Source: Sabellastarte sp. h YS-2021 (Eukaryota; Annelida; Polychaeta; Sabellida; Sabellidae). From it: a DNA stretch of 64,000 bases. Under the pieces are notes generated by a model that worked only from the letters and a program-made list of their open reading frames with translations, searched no databases and was not told the origin of the DNA. Both the position numbers and the translations under genes were made by a program. The stretch spans positions 113,693,793 through 113,757,792 of the forward strand of contig OZ024929.1 in NCBI GenBank assembly GCA_964017235.1, written 5' to 3'. This document shows, one piece after another, positions 22,971 through 33,798 of the stretch; the first letter of the stretch is position 1, and every line of letters begins with the position of its first letter.

Positions 22971-23892
22971 AAGAAACCTCTCCAAAGCTAACCAAGCATG
23001 ACTTAACCTTGAAGGAGGAACCCAAGGTGAAATCTGACCACATCAAAAGATTCTTAGCCCATGATTTCCAATAGGTTCGTGTGATATTGCAAACCTCTAG
23101 GACCAATAATAAGCGAGTTATAAGCACTTTTAATTTTGGCTATCCTCATTTGACCTTGAAGGAAGGGCCCACGGTCAAATCTGATCACATCTAAAGATTC
23201 CCAACGAATGCTTTCCTATAGGTTAGTTACACATTGAAAACCTCCAGGACCAATAATAAGTGAGCTATAAGCACTTTTAAGTTTGAGTAACCTTGTTTGA
23301 CCTTGAAGGAGGAGTCCAAAGTCAAATCTGACTACATCAAAGGATTCCCAGCCCATGATTTCCTGTAAGTTGGTTTCACATTGCAAACCTTAAGTACCAA
23401 TAATAAGCGAGTTATAAGCACTTTAGGTTTGAAGAAACCTCTCCAAAGCTAACCAAGCATGACTTAACCTTGAAGGAGGAACCCAAGGTGAAATCTGACC
23501 ACATCAAAAGATTCTTAGCCCATGATTTCCAATAGGTTCGTGTGATATTGCAAACCTCTAGGACCAATAATAAGCGAGTTATAAGCACTTTTAATTTTGG
23601 CTATCCTCATTTGACCTTGAAGGAAGGGCCCACGGTCAAATCTGATCACATCTAAAGATTCCCAACGAATGCTTTCCTATAGGTTAGTTACACATTGAAA
23701 ACCTCCAGGACCAATAATAAGTGAGCTATAAGCACTTTTAAGTTTGAGTAACCTTGTTTGACCTTGAAGGAGGAGTCCAAAGTCAAATCTGACTACATCA
23801 AAGGATTCCCAGCCCATGATTTCCTGTAAGTTGGTTTCACATTGCAAACCTTAAGTACCAATAATAAGCGAGTAATAAGCACTTTAGGTTTG
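22971..23892 (+). repeat. 461-bp near-perfect tandem duplication
   Basis: AAGAAACCTCTCCAAAGC occurs at 22,971 and 23,432. The following about 455 bp match with a single difference noticed by eye (GAGTTATAAG versus GAGTAATAAG). Each half holds three diverged 147-bp units plus 20 bp, so this is a recent higher-order amplification inside array F. Confidence 0.9.
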
Positions 23893-24455
23893 GCTATCCT
23901 CATTTGACCTTGAAGGAGGGTTCCAAGATCAAATCTGACCACACCAGAAGATTCCAAGCCCATGATTTCCTGTAAGTTGGTTTACCATCCCAAACCTCTA
24001 GAACAAATAATAAGCCAGTTATAAGCACTCTGGAGTTTGGTTACCTTGAAGGAGGTGTCCAAGGTCAAATCTGACCACACCAGAAGATTCCCAGCCCATG
24101 ATTTCCTATGGGTTGGTTTACTATCCCAAATCTCTAGGACCAATAATAAGCCAGTTATAAGCATTTTAAGTTTGGCTCTCCTCGTTTGACCTTGAAGGAG
24201 GGGTCCAAGGTCAAATCTGACCACATCAAGATTCCCAGCCCACAACTTCCTGTAGGTCGGTTTATCAGCCCAAACTTCTAGGACCAACAATAAGCGAGTT
24301 ATAAGCACTTTTAAGTTTGGCTATCCTCATTTGACCTTGAAGGAGGGGTCCAAGGTCATATCTCACCATACCAAACTATTCCAAGACCATGATTTCCTAT
24401 AGGTTGGTTTACCATCCCAAACCTCTACGACCAATAATAAGGGAGATATAAGCAC
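22985..24455 (+). repeat. 147-bp satellite array F (about 10 units)
   Basis: Same monomer and orientation as arrays B-D, with more divergence and indels. It includes the duplicated trimer described above. Several units lack parts of the dyad. Confidence 0.92.
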
Positions 24456-25358
24456 TTTTTATGACTGACAAAGAAGCGCCTGTGGCTGCCATCTTGTTTT
24501 TCAAAATGAGGCAAAAAATATTTCCAGTCAAGATTTTGTAATGTGAAACATATTCTGTGAATTTGAGATCTCTACCTATATTATCCTTTGCTCTAGAGAC
24601 TCAACAAAAGTCCTAGCTTTAAGTCGAAATAAACATCTCTGGCGGCCATCTTGTTTTTCAAAATGAGGCTAAAAATTTTCCCAAGCAAGATTTTATGATT
24701 ATGAATATATCCCTCAAATTTGAGAGGGCTAGCTATAATATTTTTTGTTAGAGCGGCAACAGCCAATAATAAACGAGGTATATAGCCTCACAGTCTAAGG
24801 TACCATTTTGAGACATTTTAGCAGGCCTACAGTGACCTTGAAAACAATAGCCAAGGTCAACAAACTGGATGCTGGTACTCCATCATGTACTCAACCTCCA
24901 AAGCCATTTTCAATAGTTTCCATGCAATATAGTCCGCATTAAGTGTGAAAATATCTCCAAAAAGTCCCAAAAAATGGTCTCAGTGAGGTACTTTGGCGGT
25001 CTGTGGATGACCTTCAGTGAAGAGCTTCAAGGTCAAATTTCTGCATGCTTACAGAGGACATATATATGTATTATATATAGCAGCCATAGGATGATAACTT
25101 TCTGCATATGAGAACTGGGCCAAAATGTGAAAAAATGGCCAAAATATGACCTTTAAGAGGCCACCAGTGGCCTTGAAATTGAAGGTCAAGGTCACAAAAC
25201 AATAGCGCTTGTGGCATTGCCCATATATACCCACATACCAAATTTGAAAGGTCTAACTAAAATAAGTTACCGCATTCAAAAGGAAATCTCTGAGGCAGCG
25301 GCGGTGGCGTGACCATACTGAATCCTAAGTATCCCCGACTTTTTTCCGGGGATACAAC

Positions 25359-26718
25359 AATGTTAGATATCACCTTTGCTCATTTCACCCCCATTTCTAT
25401 ATCTAATAACATATCATAAGTAAGTTTGTATTAATTCCAAAACATATGGTCAGTAAAAATGAGAATCATAATTTTGAAGTCAGACATTTTATTTGATGCT
25501 GTATGCAATTTTTGAAAATGTGATTTAGAGTAGGTTTATATATCATGCGATAACACACAAAAAGCTATTATCAATGCAATGCTATCACATATATTCTGAA
25601 ACTAGAGGTGTATACCTTACTAAAAATTACTATGACGGTTATTCCCTCAAATGGTACCAGTGGCTCAAATTTGTGGTCCTGGCTCACAGACTATATACTG
25701 GTGTCTTCTTGAAACCATAAATTTGGGAGACTGCATATAAAGAAACTAGACAAAAAGAAACCTGACAAAAAGTTTAAAATTAGAACAAAAACTTTTTGAC
25801 AGAACAGTGTTTATAAAAATGCTTTAATTTATCCATATCTAAAATGAAATCTCTGGCAGATAGGGAAGAATTGATCTTGAAAGGCCAGAATTGGGTAAAA
25901 ACCATATCATTAGGTTTGAATAGTTCTGAAGAATAATTCAATGAAGATTTATATAATTTCAGGCAATAGTTTTGTAAATACACGGCAAAATACATGAAAT
26001 TCAACTTTATGACCCCAGTTTGACCATGAGGGGGGGAGGGGGGCTCAGCAGGCAAATTTGGTGGACATTTTGGAATCCTAGGCCATGGTTTCCTATTGCC
26101 TCTCAATGGCCAGATGCAAAATGTATCCGATGAAAAAGTGTGACCATCCTTGAATCAAAATGCCTTGGACCGATAAGGGAAACTGTAAAAATTTTATTGT
26201 TTTTGGGGAAGCATCTGATCTGGTGGAAAGGCCCAAGGAATGGGTTAATAGGTGGTCTTATCCATATAAAGGAGCACAATCTCCTGTTATTACCAATGCG
26301 CCTGTCCATGGTTGGGGAACACATTGGTATTTAGTGTTATAAAATTCCAAGGTGTGGGAATTTTTCAATGCATATTCTGGACAATTCCAGTTTACTTAAT
26401 AACAGAATATCACTACATAGGTTATGTTGTTATGTTGCTAAGTATGCCTATCATACTCTTGTACTTATCACCACGAGTGTTTGAAATTAGTACATTGGAT
26501 ATAAAGATACATGCAGGGCCAAGGCACCTTTGGGAAGGTTGCCAGGTAGTGCTTACATATATAACTACTAAATGTTATTTTGTTAAGTTACTTTTACTGC
26601 ACAATTTAGTCTGGTACTCTCAAGTTTTCTTGAGATGTGTACTTTGACTTTTCATTTGGTTATACCTGCTTTTGGTGGCAAAAATATTAAAAATCCCACC
26701 ACCAGTATGGTTGTAATC
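25359..26718. other. Gene-free region
   Basis: No ORF shows a recognisable motif on either strand. Open frames near 25,780-26,650 are short, overlapping on both strands and unremarkable. Confidence 0.45.
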
Positions 26719-27050
26719 AAGCACTAGTGAGGATAAGGTAAGGGTATTTTACGCAATAAAATGTAAAAATTTTATTGTAATTTAACTTTGTGTACTAGAT
26801 TCGGATTCCCGCCCTGCCAACCCCACATTTTCAAGATTTTTGGGTTTACAATATATTATATTGACTCCCAAAATTAAAGTGAGGCTTAACGGGGTTCTTC
26901 CGGTGCACGCGCATGCGCGGTCATGCGTACTCATACTGGTACTGACAAGAATATTTATTTTAAAAATATTCTCGTTTGGTCGTACTTGTTTGCTCCCGCC
27001 AACACGTAAGCACTAGTGAGGATAAGGTAAGGGTATTTTATGCAATAAAA
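26719..27050 (+). repeat. Pair of 43-bp direct repeats flanking 246 bp
   Basis: AAGCACTAGTGAGGATAAGG and the next 23 bp occur at 26,719-26,761 and 27,008-27,050 with one or two differences. The interval contains a GC-rich patch with GTGCACGCGCATGCGC. It could be a miniature terminal-repeat element or a local duplication. Confidence 0.75.
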
Positions 27051-27436
27051 ATAAGGTTTTTCAGCTGACTGAGTATGGCCTTAAACCAGAAGTCAATGCT
27101 GAGGCTCAGACTCTTCAAAATAATTTGTAGTCCAGTATTTCTTATAAATTGTTTCAAATTCTGACCTCATAGGATCAATATAAGACTCTTTTATTATGAC
27201 AATGTCGTTTAACCCTAATGCGAGGTTCCCAAAGATCAAACTTGGGGTTTTACATCCTGTTCAACAGCCAGGCTCATGTCACTTGACCTGGAAGGTGACA
27301 CCAAAGATCAGATGTAACCATGGCTAAAATATGGCTTCAGTGTGGTTCTTCTATATTTTTCTGAATTACTTTAAGATGAAATTTCCATGTACAACACTGT
27401 GGTTAAATATGGGCAAAAATGAAGGGCTACATTGAA
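27051..27436 (-). mobile_element. SINE tail fragment in gene-free sequence
   Basis: GGGGTTTTACATCCTGTTCAAC followed by AGCCAGGCTCATGTCA (27,245-27,280) is the reverse complement of the GGCTGTTGAAC-type tail seen in the SINEs at 15,563 and 63,305. The head is missing. The rest of the interval shows nothing recognisable. Confidence 0.55.
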
Positions 27437-28560
27437 AAAGTGAAGATTTGCAGTTTCTGTGAAAAGGACGCATCCTTTTTACAATAGTGAAGATTTGCAG
27501 TTTCTCTGAAAAGGAAGCGTCCTTTTTACAAAAGTGTAGATTTGCAGTTTCTGTGAAAAGGACGTGTCCTTTTTACAAAAGTGAAGATTTGCAGTTTCTC
27601 TGAAAAGGACGCGTCCTTTTTACAAAAGTGAAGATTTGCAGTTTGTCTGAAAATGACACGTCCTTTTTACAAAAGTGAAGATATGCAGTTTCTGTGAAAA
27701 GGACGCGTCCTTTTTAGCAAAGTGAAGGTTTGCAGATTCTGTGAAAAGGACGCGTCCTTTTTACAATAGTGAAGATTTGCAGTTTTTCTGAAAAGTACAC
27801 GTCCTTTTTACAATAGTGAAGATTTGCAGTTTCTGTGAAAAGGACGCGTCCTTTTTACAAAAGTGAAGATTTGCAGTTTCTCTGAAAAGGTTCTCTGAAA
27901 AGGTTCTCTGAAAAGGACGCGTCCTTTTTACAAAAGTAAAGATTTGCAGTTTCTGTGAAAAGGACGCGTCCTTTTTTACAAAAGTGAAGATTTGCAGTTT
28001 CTCTGAAAAGGACACGTCCTTTTTGGAAAAGTGAAGATTTGCAGTTTCTGTGAAAAGGACGCGTCCTTTTTACAAAAGTGAAGATTTGCAGTTTCTCTGA
28101 AAAGGACGCGTCCTTTTTGGAAAAGTGAAGATTTGCAGTTTCTCTGAAAAGGACGCGTCCTTTTTGGAAAACTGAAGATTTGCAGTTTTTCTGAAAAGGA
28201 CGCATCCTTTTTACAAAATTAAAGATTTGCAGTTTCTGTGAAAAGGACACGTCCTTTTTAGAAAAGTGAAGATTTGCAGTTTCTGTGAAAAGGACACGTC
28301 CTTTTTAGAAAAGTGAAGATTTGCAGTTTCTGTGAAAAGGACGCGTCCTTTTTGGCAAATTGAAGATTTGCAGTTTCTGTGAAAAGGACGCGTCCTTTTT
28401 ACAAATTGAAGATTTCCAGAAAATTTGAGATTTATAGTTTCTGTGAAAAGGATGTGTCCTTTTTGCAAAAGTGAGATTTGTAGTTACTGTGAAAAGGATG
28501 CGTCCTTTTTAGAAAAGCAAAGATTTGCAGTTTTTGTGAAAAGGACGCATCCTTTCTAGA
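27437..28560 (-). repeat. 47-bp palindrome-centred tandem array, right arm (about 24 units)
   Basis: Same unit as 970-2,231 in opposite orientation. Core variants GGACACGTCC, GGACGTGTCC, GGATGCGTCC and GGACGCATCC are all single CpG transitions. A local GTTCTCTGAAAAG motif is triplicated at about 27,883-27,919. Long open frames through the array are artefacts. Confidence 0.95.
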
Positions 28561-28743
28561 AAGGCTGTTTTTCTATTTTAGACAATTTCTTGGCTTTCAA
28601 ATGCTGATATTTACATTTTTGATCATGAAAAGTCCAGTTTTCAAAAGTGTTTTTCATTGTTTTGCAGCAAAAGTGCCAAAACCTGCTTATTTTAGGCCTA
28701 AAAAGGAAAGCGTGACTTTTCCTTTTTAAATCTGACTTCAGTT
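27437..28743 (-). repeat. Right terminal inverted repeat of the 28-kb element
   Basis: Reverse complement of 781-2,231. It has an inner array (27,437-28,560) and a unique tip (about 28,555-28,743) ending in CTTTTTAAATCTGACTTCAG followed by TT. The tip matches the left tip nearly base for base by eye. Confidence 0.9.
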
Positions 28744-28745
28744 AC

Positions 28746-29560
28746 TGAATGATTTATTTGAGAAAAATTGGCTATCTGCAATACTTTTAGAGATAATTCG
28801 CATTTACTCATTTTGAGTAGGCGAGTAATTAGCTATGGGTCTGAAACTTCACCATGTGAAAGCTCTCCCACAAGTACATAAATGAGTATTTGATAAAAAT
28901 TGGGTATCCGCAATACTTTTACAGATAATTAGCATTTACTCATTTTGAGAAGGTGAGTAATTAGCTATGGGTCTGAAACTTCACGGAGTGAAAGCTCTCC
29001 CAAAAGTAGGTGAATGAGTTATTTGAGAAAAATTGGCTATCTGCAATACTTTTAGAGGTAATTCGCATTTACTCATTTTGAGTAGGTGAGTAATTATCTA
29101 TGGGTCTGAAACTTCACCATGTGAAAGCTCTCCCAAAAGTACATGAATCGCTCTATCTAGCACGGTTTTCGAGATATAAGCATTTTTATGTTTTGCAATT
29201 TTGCGAAAAATTCGAAAATTCAAAATGGCCGCCATTTTTTGCGAGAAATTTTTTTTTGAAAATTGGCATGGCTACTCTGCAGAGATACCCCGTGGGTCAA
29301 ACATTTCCTCGAAATCGCTCTATCTAGCACGGTTTTCGAGATATAAGCATTTTTATGTTTTGCAATTTTTGCGAAAAATTCGAAAATTCAAAATGGCCAC
29401 CATTTTTTGCGAGACAAAATTTTTTTGAAAATTGGGATAACTACTCTGCAGAGATACCCTGTGGGTCAAAAATTTTGTCGAAATCGCTCTATCTAGCACG
29501 GTTTTCGAGATATAAGCATTTTTGTGTTTTCCTTATTTGGAAAATTCATAATGATTAATT
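28746..29560 (+). repeat. Outer interrupted repeat, right part
   Basis: It resumes the 133-bp unit exactly where 779 left off (TGAATGATTTATTTGAG). GCTCTCCC landmarks lie at 28,862, 28,994 and 29,127. It then passes into two units of a CTCTATCTAGCACGGTTTTC block with CAAAATGGCCGCCATTTTTT, homologous to 1-120. Confidence 0.9.
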
Positions 29561-29932
29561 AATCATTAATTACTCGGCCATTTCTTAACCAATCAATGCC
29601 AAAATCTAATGATTTCCAGATTTTAATAGAATGAATGTATTTGCCAAGTTTCAGGTGAATTGATAAAATTCCTTTCAAGTTATCATCCGGACAAGCTTCC
29701 CCATCGAAAAAAGACATTTTTGGTCATGTGACCTCTCTGATTGGTTGAAATGTCACTGCAGCATATTCCAAAAAATTCCCCAAGGCTACTGCCTAAACCT
29801 GCCAAATTTGAAAAGAATCCGCCTAACGGTTACAGAGTTATAAGGAAAATAAAATGCGGAGCCGCCGGAGCCGCCGGAGCCTGAAGGTCTCCCATACACA
29901 AACAAGCGTCCCTTGTGGGACGCTTAATAATT
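29561..29932 (+). mobile_element. Hairpin-bearing 3' end of the outer repeat element
   Basis: The repeat ends with a GGAGCCGCCGGAGCCGCCGG stretch and the perfect hairpin AAGCGTCCC-TTGT-GGGACGCTT (29,904-29,925) followed by AATAATT. The element therefore spans from before position 1 to about 29,932, with the 28-kb block inside it. Confidence 0.75.
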
Positions 29933-30013
29933 GTCTGCAAAATACTTGACAAAAGTGTTAGTTAAACTGATGAAAATAGTATGATCTGGGAATACAATTT
30001 TTGGTGATGTGTG

Positions 30014-31005
30014 GAGGATTTTCTTTATGGAATTCCATAAGGCCTTGGGGTATCCTCATTTTGCCTAACCATGTTACTGTAGTATTTGGTTTTTGAACAT
30101 TCCAAGAGGCGAATGAAGTGGTACACTGTTTCTCTATACCTACTGCGATTTATGGCAGAGTTGTCCCTTTGCCACTCCCTTTTAAGTTTGTACTTGCATC
30201 TCTTTGCTGCCAAAATCGCACCTTTTATGAACCCTTTGACATGTTGTGGAGTTTTGCACTGTTTATGAACCCTTTATTGACATGTTGTGGAGTTTTGCAT
30301 TCATGAATAGGTGCATGCTTGTCAAGTAAGTTCCTAAATGTATGAAAATATTGGTGTGATAATAAACTAGCTGTTTTGTACGGAGCCTGGATAAGCTCAG
30401 AATTTGCAGTATCAGATATAAATTCACATCTATTTATCTTCCCAAGTTTTCTGACTTTGGAGTGTTTTACTCTGCAGGAATTTCTGACCAGAGATGTTGT
30501 TGTGAAAAAGACAGCCAGGTGGTCTGATATGCCATCCTTTACATAATGACAAACTGAGGAAGTGAGGGATTTACTAGCGCAGAATACATCAAGGATATGT
30601 CCATGTATGTGTGTAGGTTTTGACACATGTTGGATAAAATCAAAATATGACAAAACTGAGTTGAAATTATAGACTCAGCAATTTGACTGTCAATATGGAT
30701 ACTGAAATCTCCCAGGATGATGTTTACATGTGGTGACAATGCAGCCCCTTTCATAAAACTGTTAAATTCCTCAATGAATTTACATTTGCTAGTGTTTGGA
30801 GGTCGGTAGATGACATGTACGATGAGCTGACTTGACATCAAAACACATCAAAACCCCCAATCGATGTTACTACTAAGTATCAACATCCTATACTTCATAG
30901 TTTCTGAGATAGAAGTGGACAAGATTTTTCTCGCCACCCACCCACCATTCATCTGGACATCATGGGTGAAAACAATACCCACACAGCCCTTAAAGGCTGT
31001 GGGTG
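30014..31005 (-). pseudogene. LINE endonuclease domain and linker fragment (CR1/L2-like)
   Basis: On the minus strand three frames together give a typical APE-type endonuclease carboxy half. KGCVGIVFTHD lies near 30,990; IVHVIYRPPNTSKCKFIEEF and HVNIILGDFSIHID at 30,840-30,660; HVSKPTHIHGHILDV and DGISDHLAVFF, with the SDH catalytic triplet, at 30,640-30,500. A linker with LLDKHAPIHE and a basic segment (KRCKYKLKREWQRD) follows to about 30,030. Frameshifts lie near 30,845, 30,650 and 30,220. A 40-bp duplication (TTTATGAACCCTTT...TGTGGAGTTTTGCA) sits at 30,224-30,300. The RT is absent, so this is a fragment truncated on both sides. Confidence 0.85.
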
Positions 31006-31479
31006 TAAAATCCTAAAAGGATGTCTAACTCATGGTGTTTTTAAAAATATCATATAATGGTTGACAAGTGAAAAATAACTTCATGAAAACTGTGAAATAC
31101 TTTGATAAGGAAACTGTGTTATACACTGATAAGGAAAAATAAAAATTTTCTCCAAAATACCTCTGTCATGAAAAAGATGGTTATTTGGGGAGGTTTTGGA
31201 ATGTAATGTGTAACAGTGGAATAACCCCATAACTGAAAGCAGGCAGAGTGAGTCCTGGTCTTTAAGAAACTGCGTTGTTACCTCATAATAGGTTTCAGTT
31301 ATTTTAAAATACATTTGTTAATTAAGATTTTCAGACATTAGGCTTTTACTTGAATTTTGGAGACAGCGACCCAGTTATCCAATTAACTGGATAGATACAA
31401 GTGACCCTGTAATTTACAAGATGTTGAGTCCCTCATTGTTCGAGTTATTCTGAGGGTTTGATGCCTCCAACAAATATGG
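31006..31479. other. Gene-free region
   Basis: AT-rich sequence without a supportable feature. Homology to the large repeat unit becomes visible from about 31,480. Confidence 0.4.
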
Positions 31480-32132
31480 ACTTCTATTGATCAGAGTTCT
31501 ATTTAAAGGGGTTTTATTAAACTATTACATGGCATTACATTACAATACTATTACATGTGTTTTTAAATTCACTGAGAAATTTCAACAGATTTTAGAATAC
31601 TTTGCCTCCCCTGTAAAAACAAACAAAAGTAACAGCAAAGAACTTACACTGAATTTTATCAAGACATTTTTCCCCAAGGTAACATCTCTGGTATAGAAAA
31701 TTTTCTTTTTACAGCTTGTCCAATAACTGAAATATAAATGACAAATGTTGTATATAGTTCTTGAAACAGAAAAATAACAATTTCATTATATATATAAATA
31801 TAGTTTAAACTTATTATGCTAAAACATCTGCATCCACATACTACTGTTATTAAATATGCTGGAAATTTAATATGATTAACCTATGCATAATGCAATTAAT
31901 TTGTGACATGTAATGGAAGTTAGCTACACTTGCCTTAATACCTTAACCTCTATCAAGTAACCTTAGACTAAATCAGTACTTAAATATCAACACCCTTATC
32001 TAGCAGTGGCGTTCTATAGCTCCTCAGCTAGCAGTGGATTTTCTTGACGATGTAATTAACATACATTACATGCCACAAACTTTTTTCTTGAGAAAAAGTA
32101 TTTACACACTAAAATTTTTACTTTATTGTCTG

Positions 32133-32232
32133 ACACATGGAGAAACATAATAAGAGAAAGACAAGTCCCGTGAAAACTGCTGCACATGGAGAAACATAAT
32201 AAGAGAAAGACACTTCCCGTGAAAACTGCTGC
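32133..32232 (+). repeat. 50-bp tandem duplication
   Basis: CACATGGAGAAACATAATAA and the following 30 bp are repeated head to tail with one or two changes. Other copies of the large unit have only one, so it is local to copy 1. Confidence 0.9.
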
Positions 32233-32313
32233 AATGTCCAAGCTCGTACTGGATAGATCTACCATTTGCACACTTCTTGCCCAGAGCAACTGAAATGATG
32301 ACGATATAGTACA

Positions 32314-32423
32314 GGGGCCGTATTCACGAAAGGTCTTAGCCAAGTCTTAGGCTTAACTTGGCTATATTTTTATACAAAAGTTAAGCCTAAGACTTGGCTA
32401 AGACCTTTCGTGAATACGACCCC
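32314..32423. mobile_element. Hairpin MITE with GGGGCCGTATTCACGAA ends
   Basis: Two 46-bp arms (32,314-32,359 and 32,378-32,423) are reverse complements with one mismatch, around an 18-bp loop. The homologous site in copy 2 (TAATACAGGAATGATATAAT at about 36,842) lacks it, so it inserted between TACA and GGAATG with at most a 2-bp target duplication. Confidence 0.9.
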
Positions 32424-33420
32424 AGGAATGATGAAATGGAACAATAATGTTCCTAAAATTATCGGTGATACACTATCCTTAATCTTTTTAGAAAAACTGA
32501 ACAGCATTTCATTATGTTCACTTTAACTACTACAGTACATGATACAATGCTCTGAGTTTAATTACTATTGTTATTGAAAAATTTACAGAATTTTCTCTTA
32601 AAGTCCAACTGACATTTCTATGTAAGTTACAGCAGTGGTGGAAACTAATGTATACTTCTAGTTGTTCAAGATTGTCTACTATATCATCACCACAAGCAAG
32701 AATAAGCAAGATTTCAATTGCTACCCTTCAAGATGGGATACTAAATTAAGATACAAATACAAAACCATCACTTGAGAAACTATTGTCGCCGTAGACTTCT
32801 GCATATTTAGCAATCATATTATGATAAAAAAAGTCCATGGCGTCACATGCTGAAGTAATATTTACATGGAACAAAAATCAGAATGCAAATATGGAAATTA
32901 TGTGACTTACTCTTGAAACATTACGATGCTGCTAGCAAGTTACTGGTACATCTTTGCATGACCTGCTGATAACATGAATAACCAGATCACAGTATTCAAA
33001 AACATCTGAAACAGAAATAACACATTTTTCATTATAGTATCAAGGACACTGAGCATTCATTTCATTTTAAAGGCCATTCATTCTGACTTATTTGTCTTAA
33101 TTTATGCCTGTTGTACTGAACAGATTTTAAGCAGAACTCTGATCACTAGAATATCTTTTCAGTAGAAATTAATATCAAGACCAAAGAGGGAATTTTCTGT
33201 TAAAATTTACCCAGTCATCCACACGTCCTGGTTAAGTAGAAGTATTTTTCTTGGTTCCTTGAGACTCAATAGCATTAACTGAAGGGCCTTAAATAGATGC
33301 TTTTTCATCTGAAACAGGACACAATCTTCAGTTCTACAATCTATGGGAACGCAGGACTCCTAAAATAGAAAAACATATATACATTTTCACTCTCAAAAAA
33401 TATAAGAAAAATAAATAGGC

Positions 33421-33798
33421 ATGTAGTATAAAAAGGACAATACAATTTTGACAGCTATTTATCTATGTATGTTGGAATATTTCTGAAGTGCAATAGCATG
33501 AAAGAGCATGTTCTGTGAGCTTTACAATTGTAAAAATTTAAGTCTTTGATCAAAGGTTAATATGAAATTATAAAACATTAACTTAAACAGTCTCCCAATT
33601 TGTGAATATACACATATACACTTAGATATAGGAATTCAACATTGTTTAGACAGAGATAACACTATTAACACCAGTTTCTGATTAGATAAGTTTTAAGTTC
33701 CATTTTAAAATCTTTTAGTGCATCTTTTTGCTGATGTATTGTGCCATAACCTTGACAGGCTGGCCTGCACATTGTGAAATTTTCCTCACCTGTTAATT
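33421..33798. other. AT-rich gene-free region
   Basis: Nothing recognised. Confidence 0.4.

Larger units (their letters stand above)
22921..25358 (+). mobile_element. Hairpin-ended satellite element, copy B
   Basis: It starts with AACTAGACCTAGCGCATCCG and GCAAATTGTATCCACC, the inverse counterpart of the inner end of copy A. It then has a 147-bp array, two GGC(G/T)GCCATCTTGTTTTTC blocks (24,485 and 24,642), a GGTCAAGGTCAC region, a GCAGCGGCGGTGGCGTG stretch, and the terminal hairpin GTATCCCCG...CGGGGATAC (25,329-25,355; perfect 9-bp stem). It is noncoding and forms the second arm of the internal inverted pair with copy A. Confidence 0.8.
780..28745. mobile_element. About 28-kb foldback-type TIR element or composite insertion
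   Basis: The segment starts with AACTGAAGTCAGATTTAAAA and ends with the reverse complement. It has long inverted terminal repeats (781-2,231 and 27,437-28,743), each made of a unique tip and an array of 47-bp units. The flanking 133-bp repeat is in direct orientation on both sides and resumes in phase, so this is a clean insertion. No target duplication longer than about 2 bp (TG) is visible. TIRs built of tandem subrepeats are known from foldback elements (FB, Galileo, sea-urchin TU). No transposase was recognised inside. The interior is satellite arrays, older transposons and AT-rich sequence, so the element is non-autonomous, or is two terminal elements mobilising a cargo. Polinton/Maverick is unlikely because no integrase, DNA polymerase B or capsid gene is seen. 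Confidence 0.7.
31480..33420 (-). repeat. Large repeat unit, copy 1
   Basis: Landmarks shared with later copies, in the same order: AATTTTATCAAGAC region (31,650), GACATGTAATGG (31,907), CACCCTTATCTAGCAGTGG (31,990), TCCCGTGAAAACTGCTGC (32,165), TTTTTAGAAAAACTGAACAG (32,485), a segment bounded by splice-like signals at 32,911-33,005, and GTCCTGGTTAAGTAGAAGTA (33,225). Strand is given as minus because the splice-like signals read that way. No conserved reading frame is visible. Confidence 0.75.

Noticed and set aside
22769..25355. GTATCCCCGG at 22,769 and CCGGGGATAC at 25,346 as terminal inverted repeats of one element
   Set aside because: Copy A shows that the homologous element begins at the AACTAGACCTA end (22,921), so the 22,769 match is probably coincidental or belongs to another repeat.
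1416..28468. ORFs with a repeated RPFHRNCKSS(L/I)F motif on plus (1.4-1.6 kb) and minus (27.8-28.5 kb)
   Set aside because: They are the 47-bp array read in frame and appear only where unit lengths happen to keep the frame.
780..28745. Polinton/Maverick or other large virus-like element because of size and TIRs
   Set aside because: No polymerase, integrase, protease or capsid-like ORF is visible, and the interior is satellites and retrotransposon debris.
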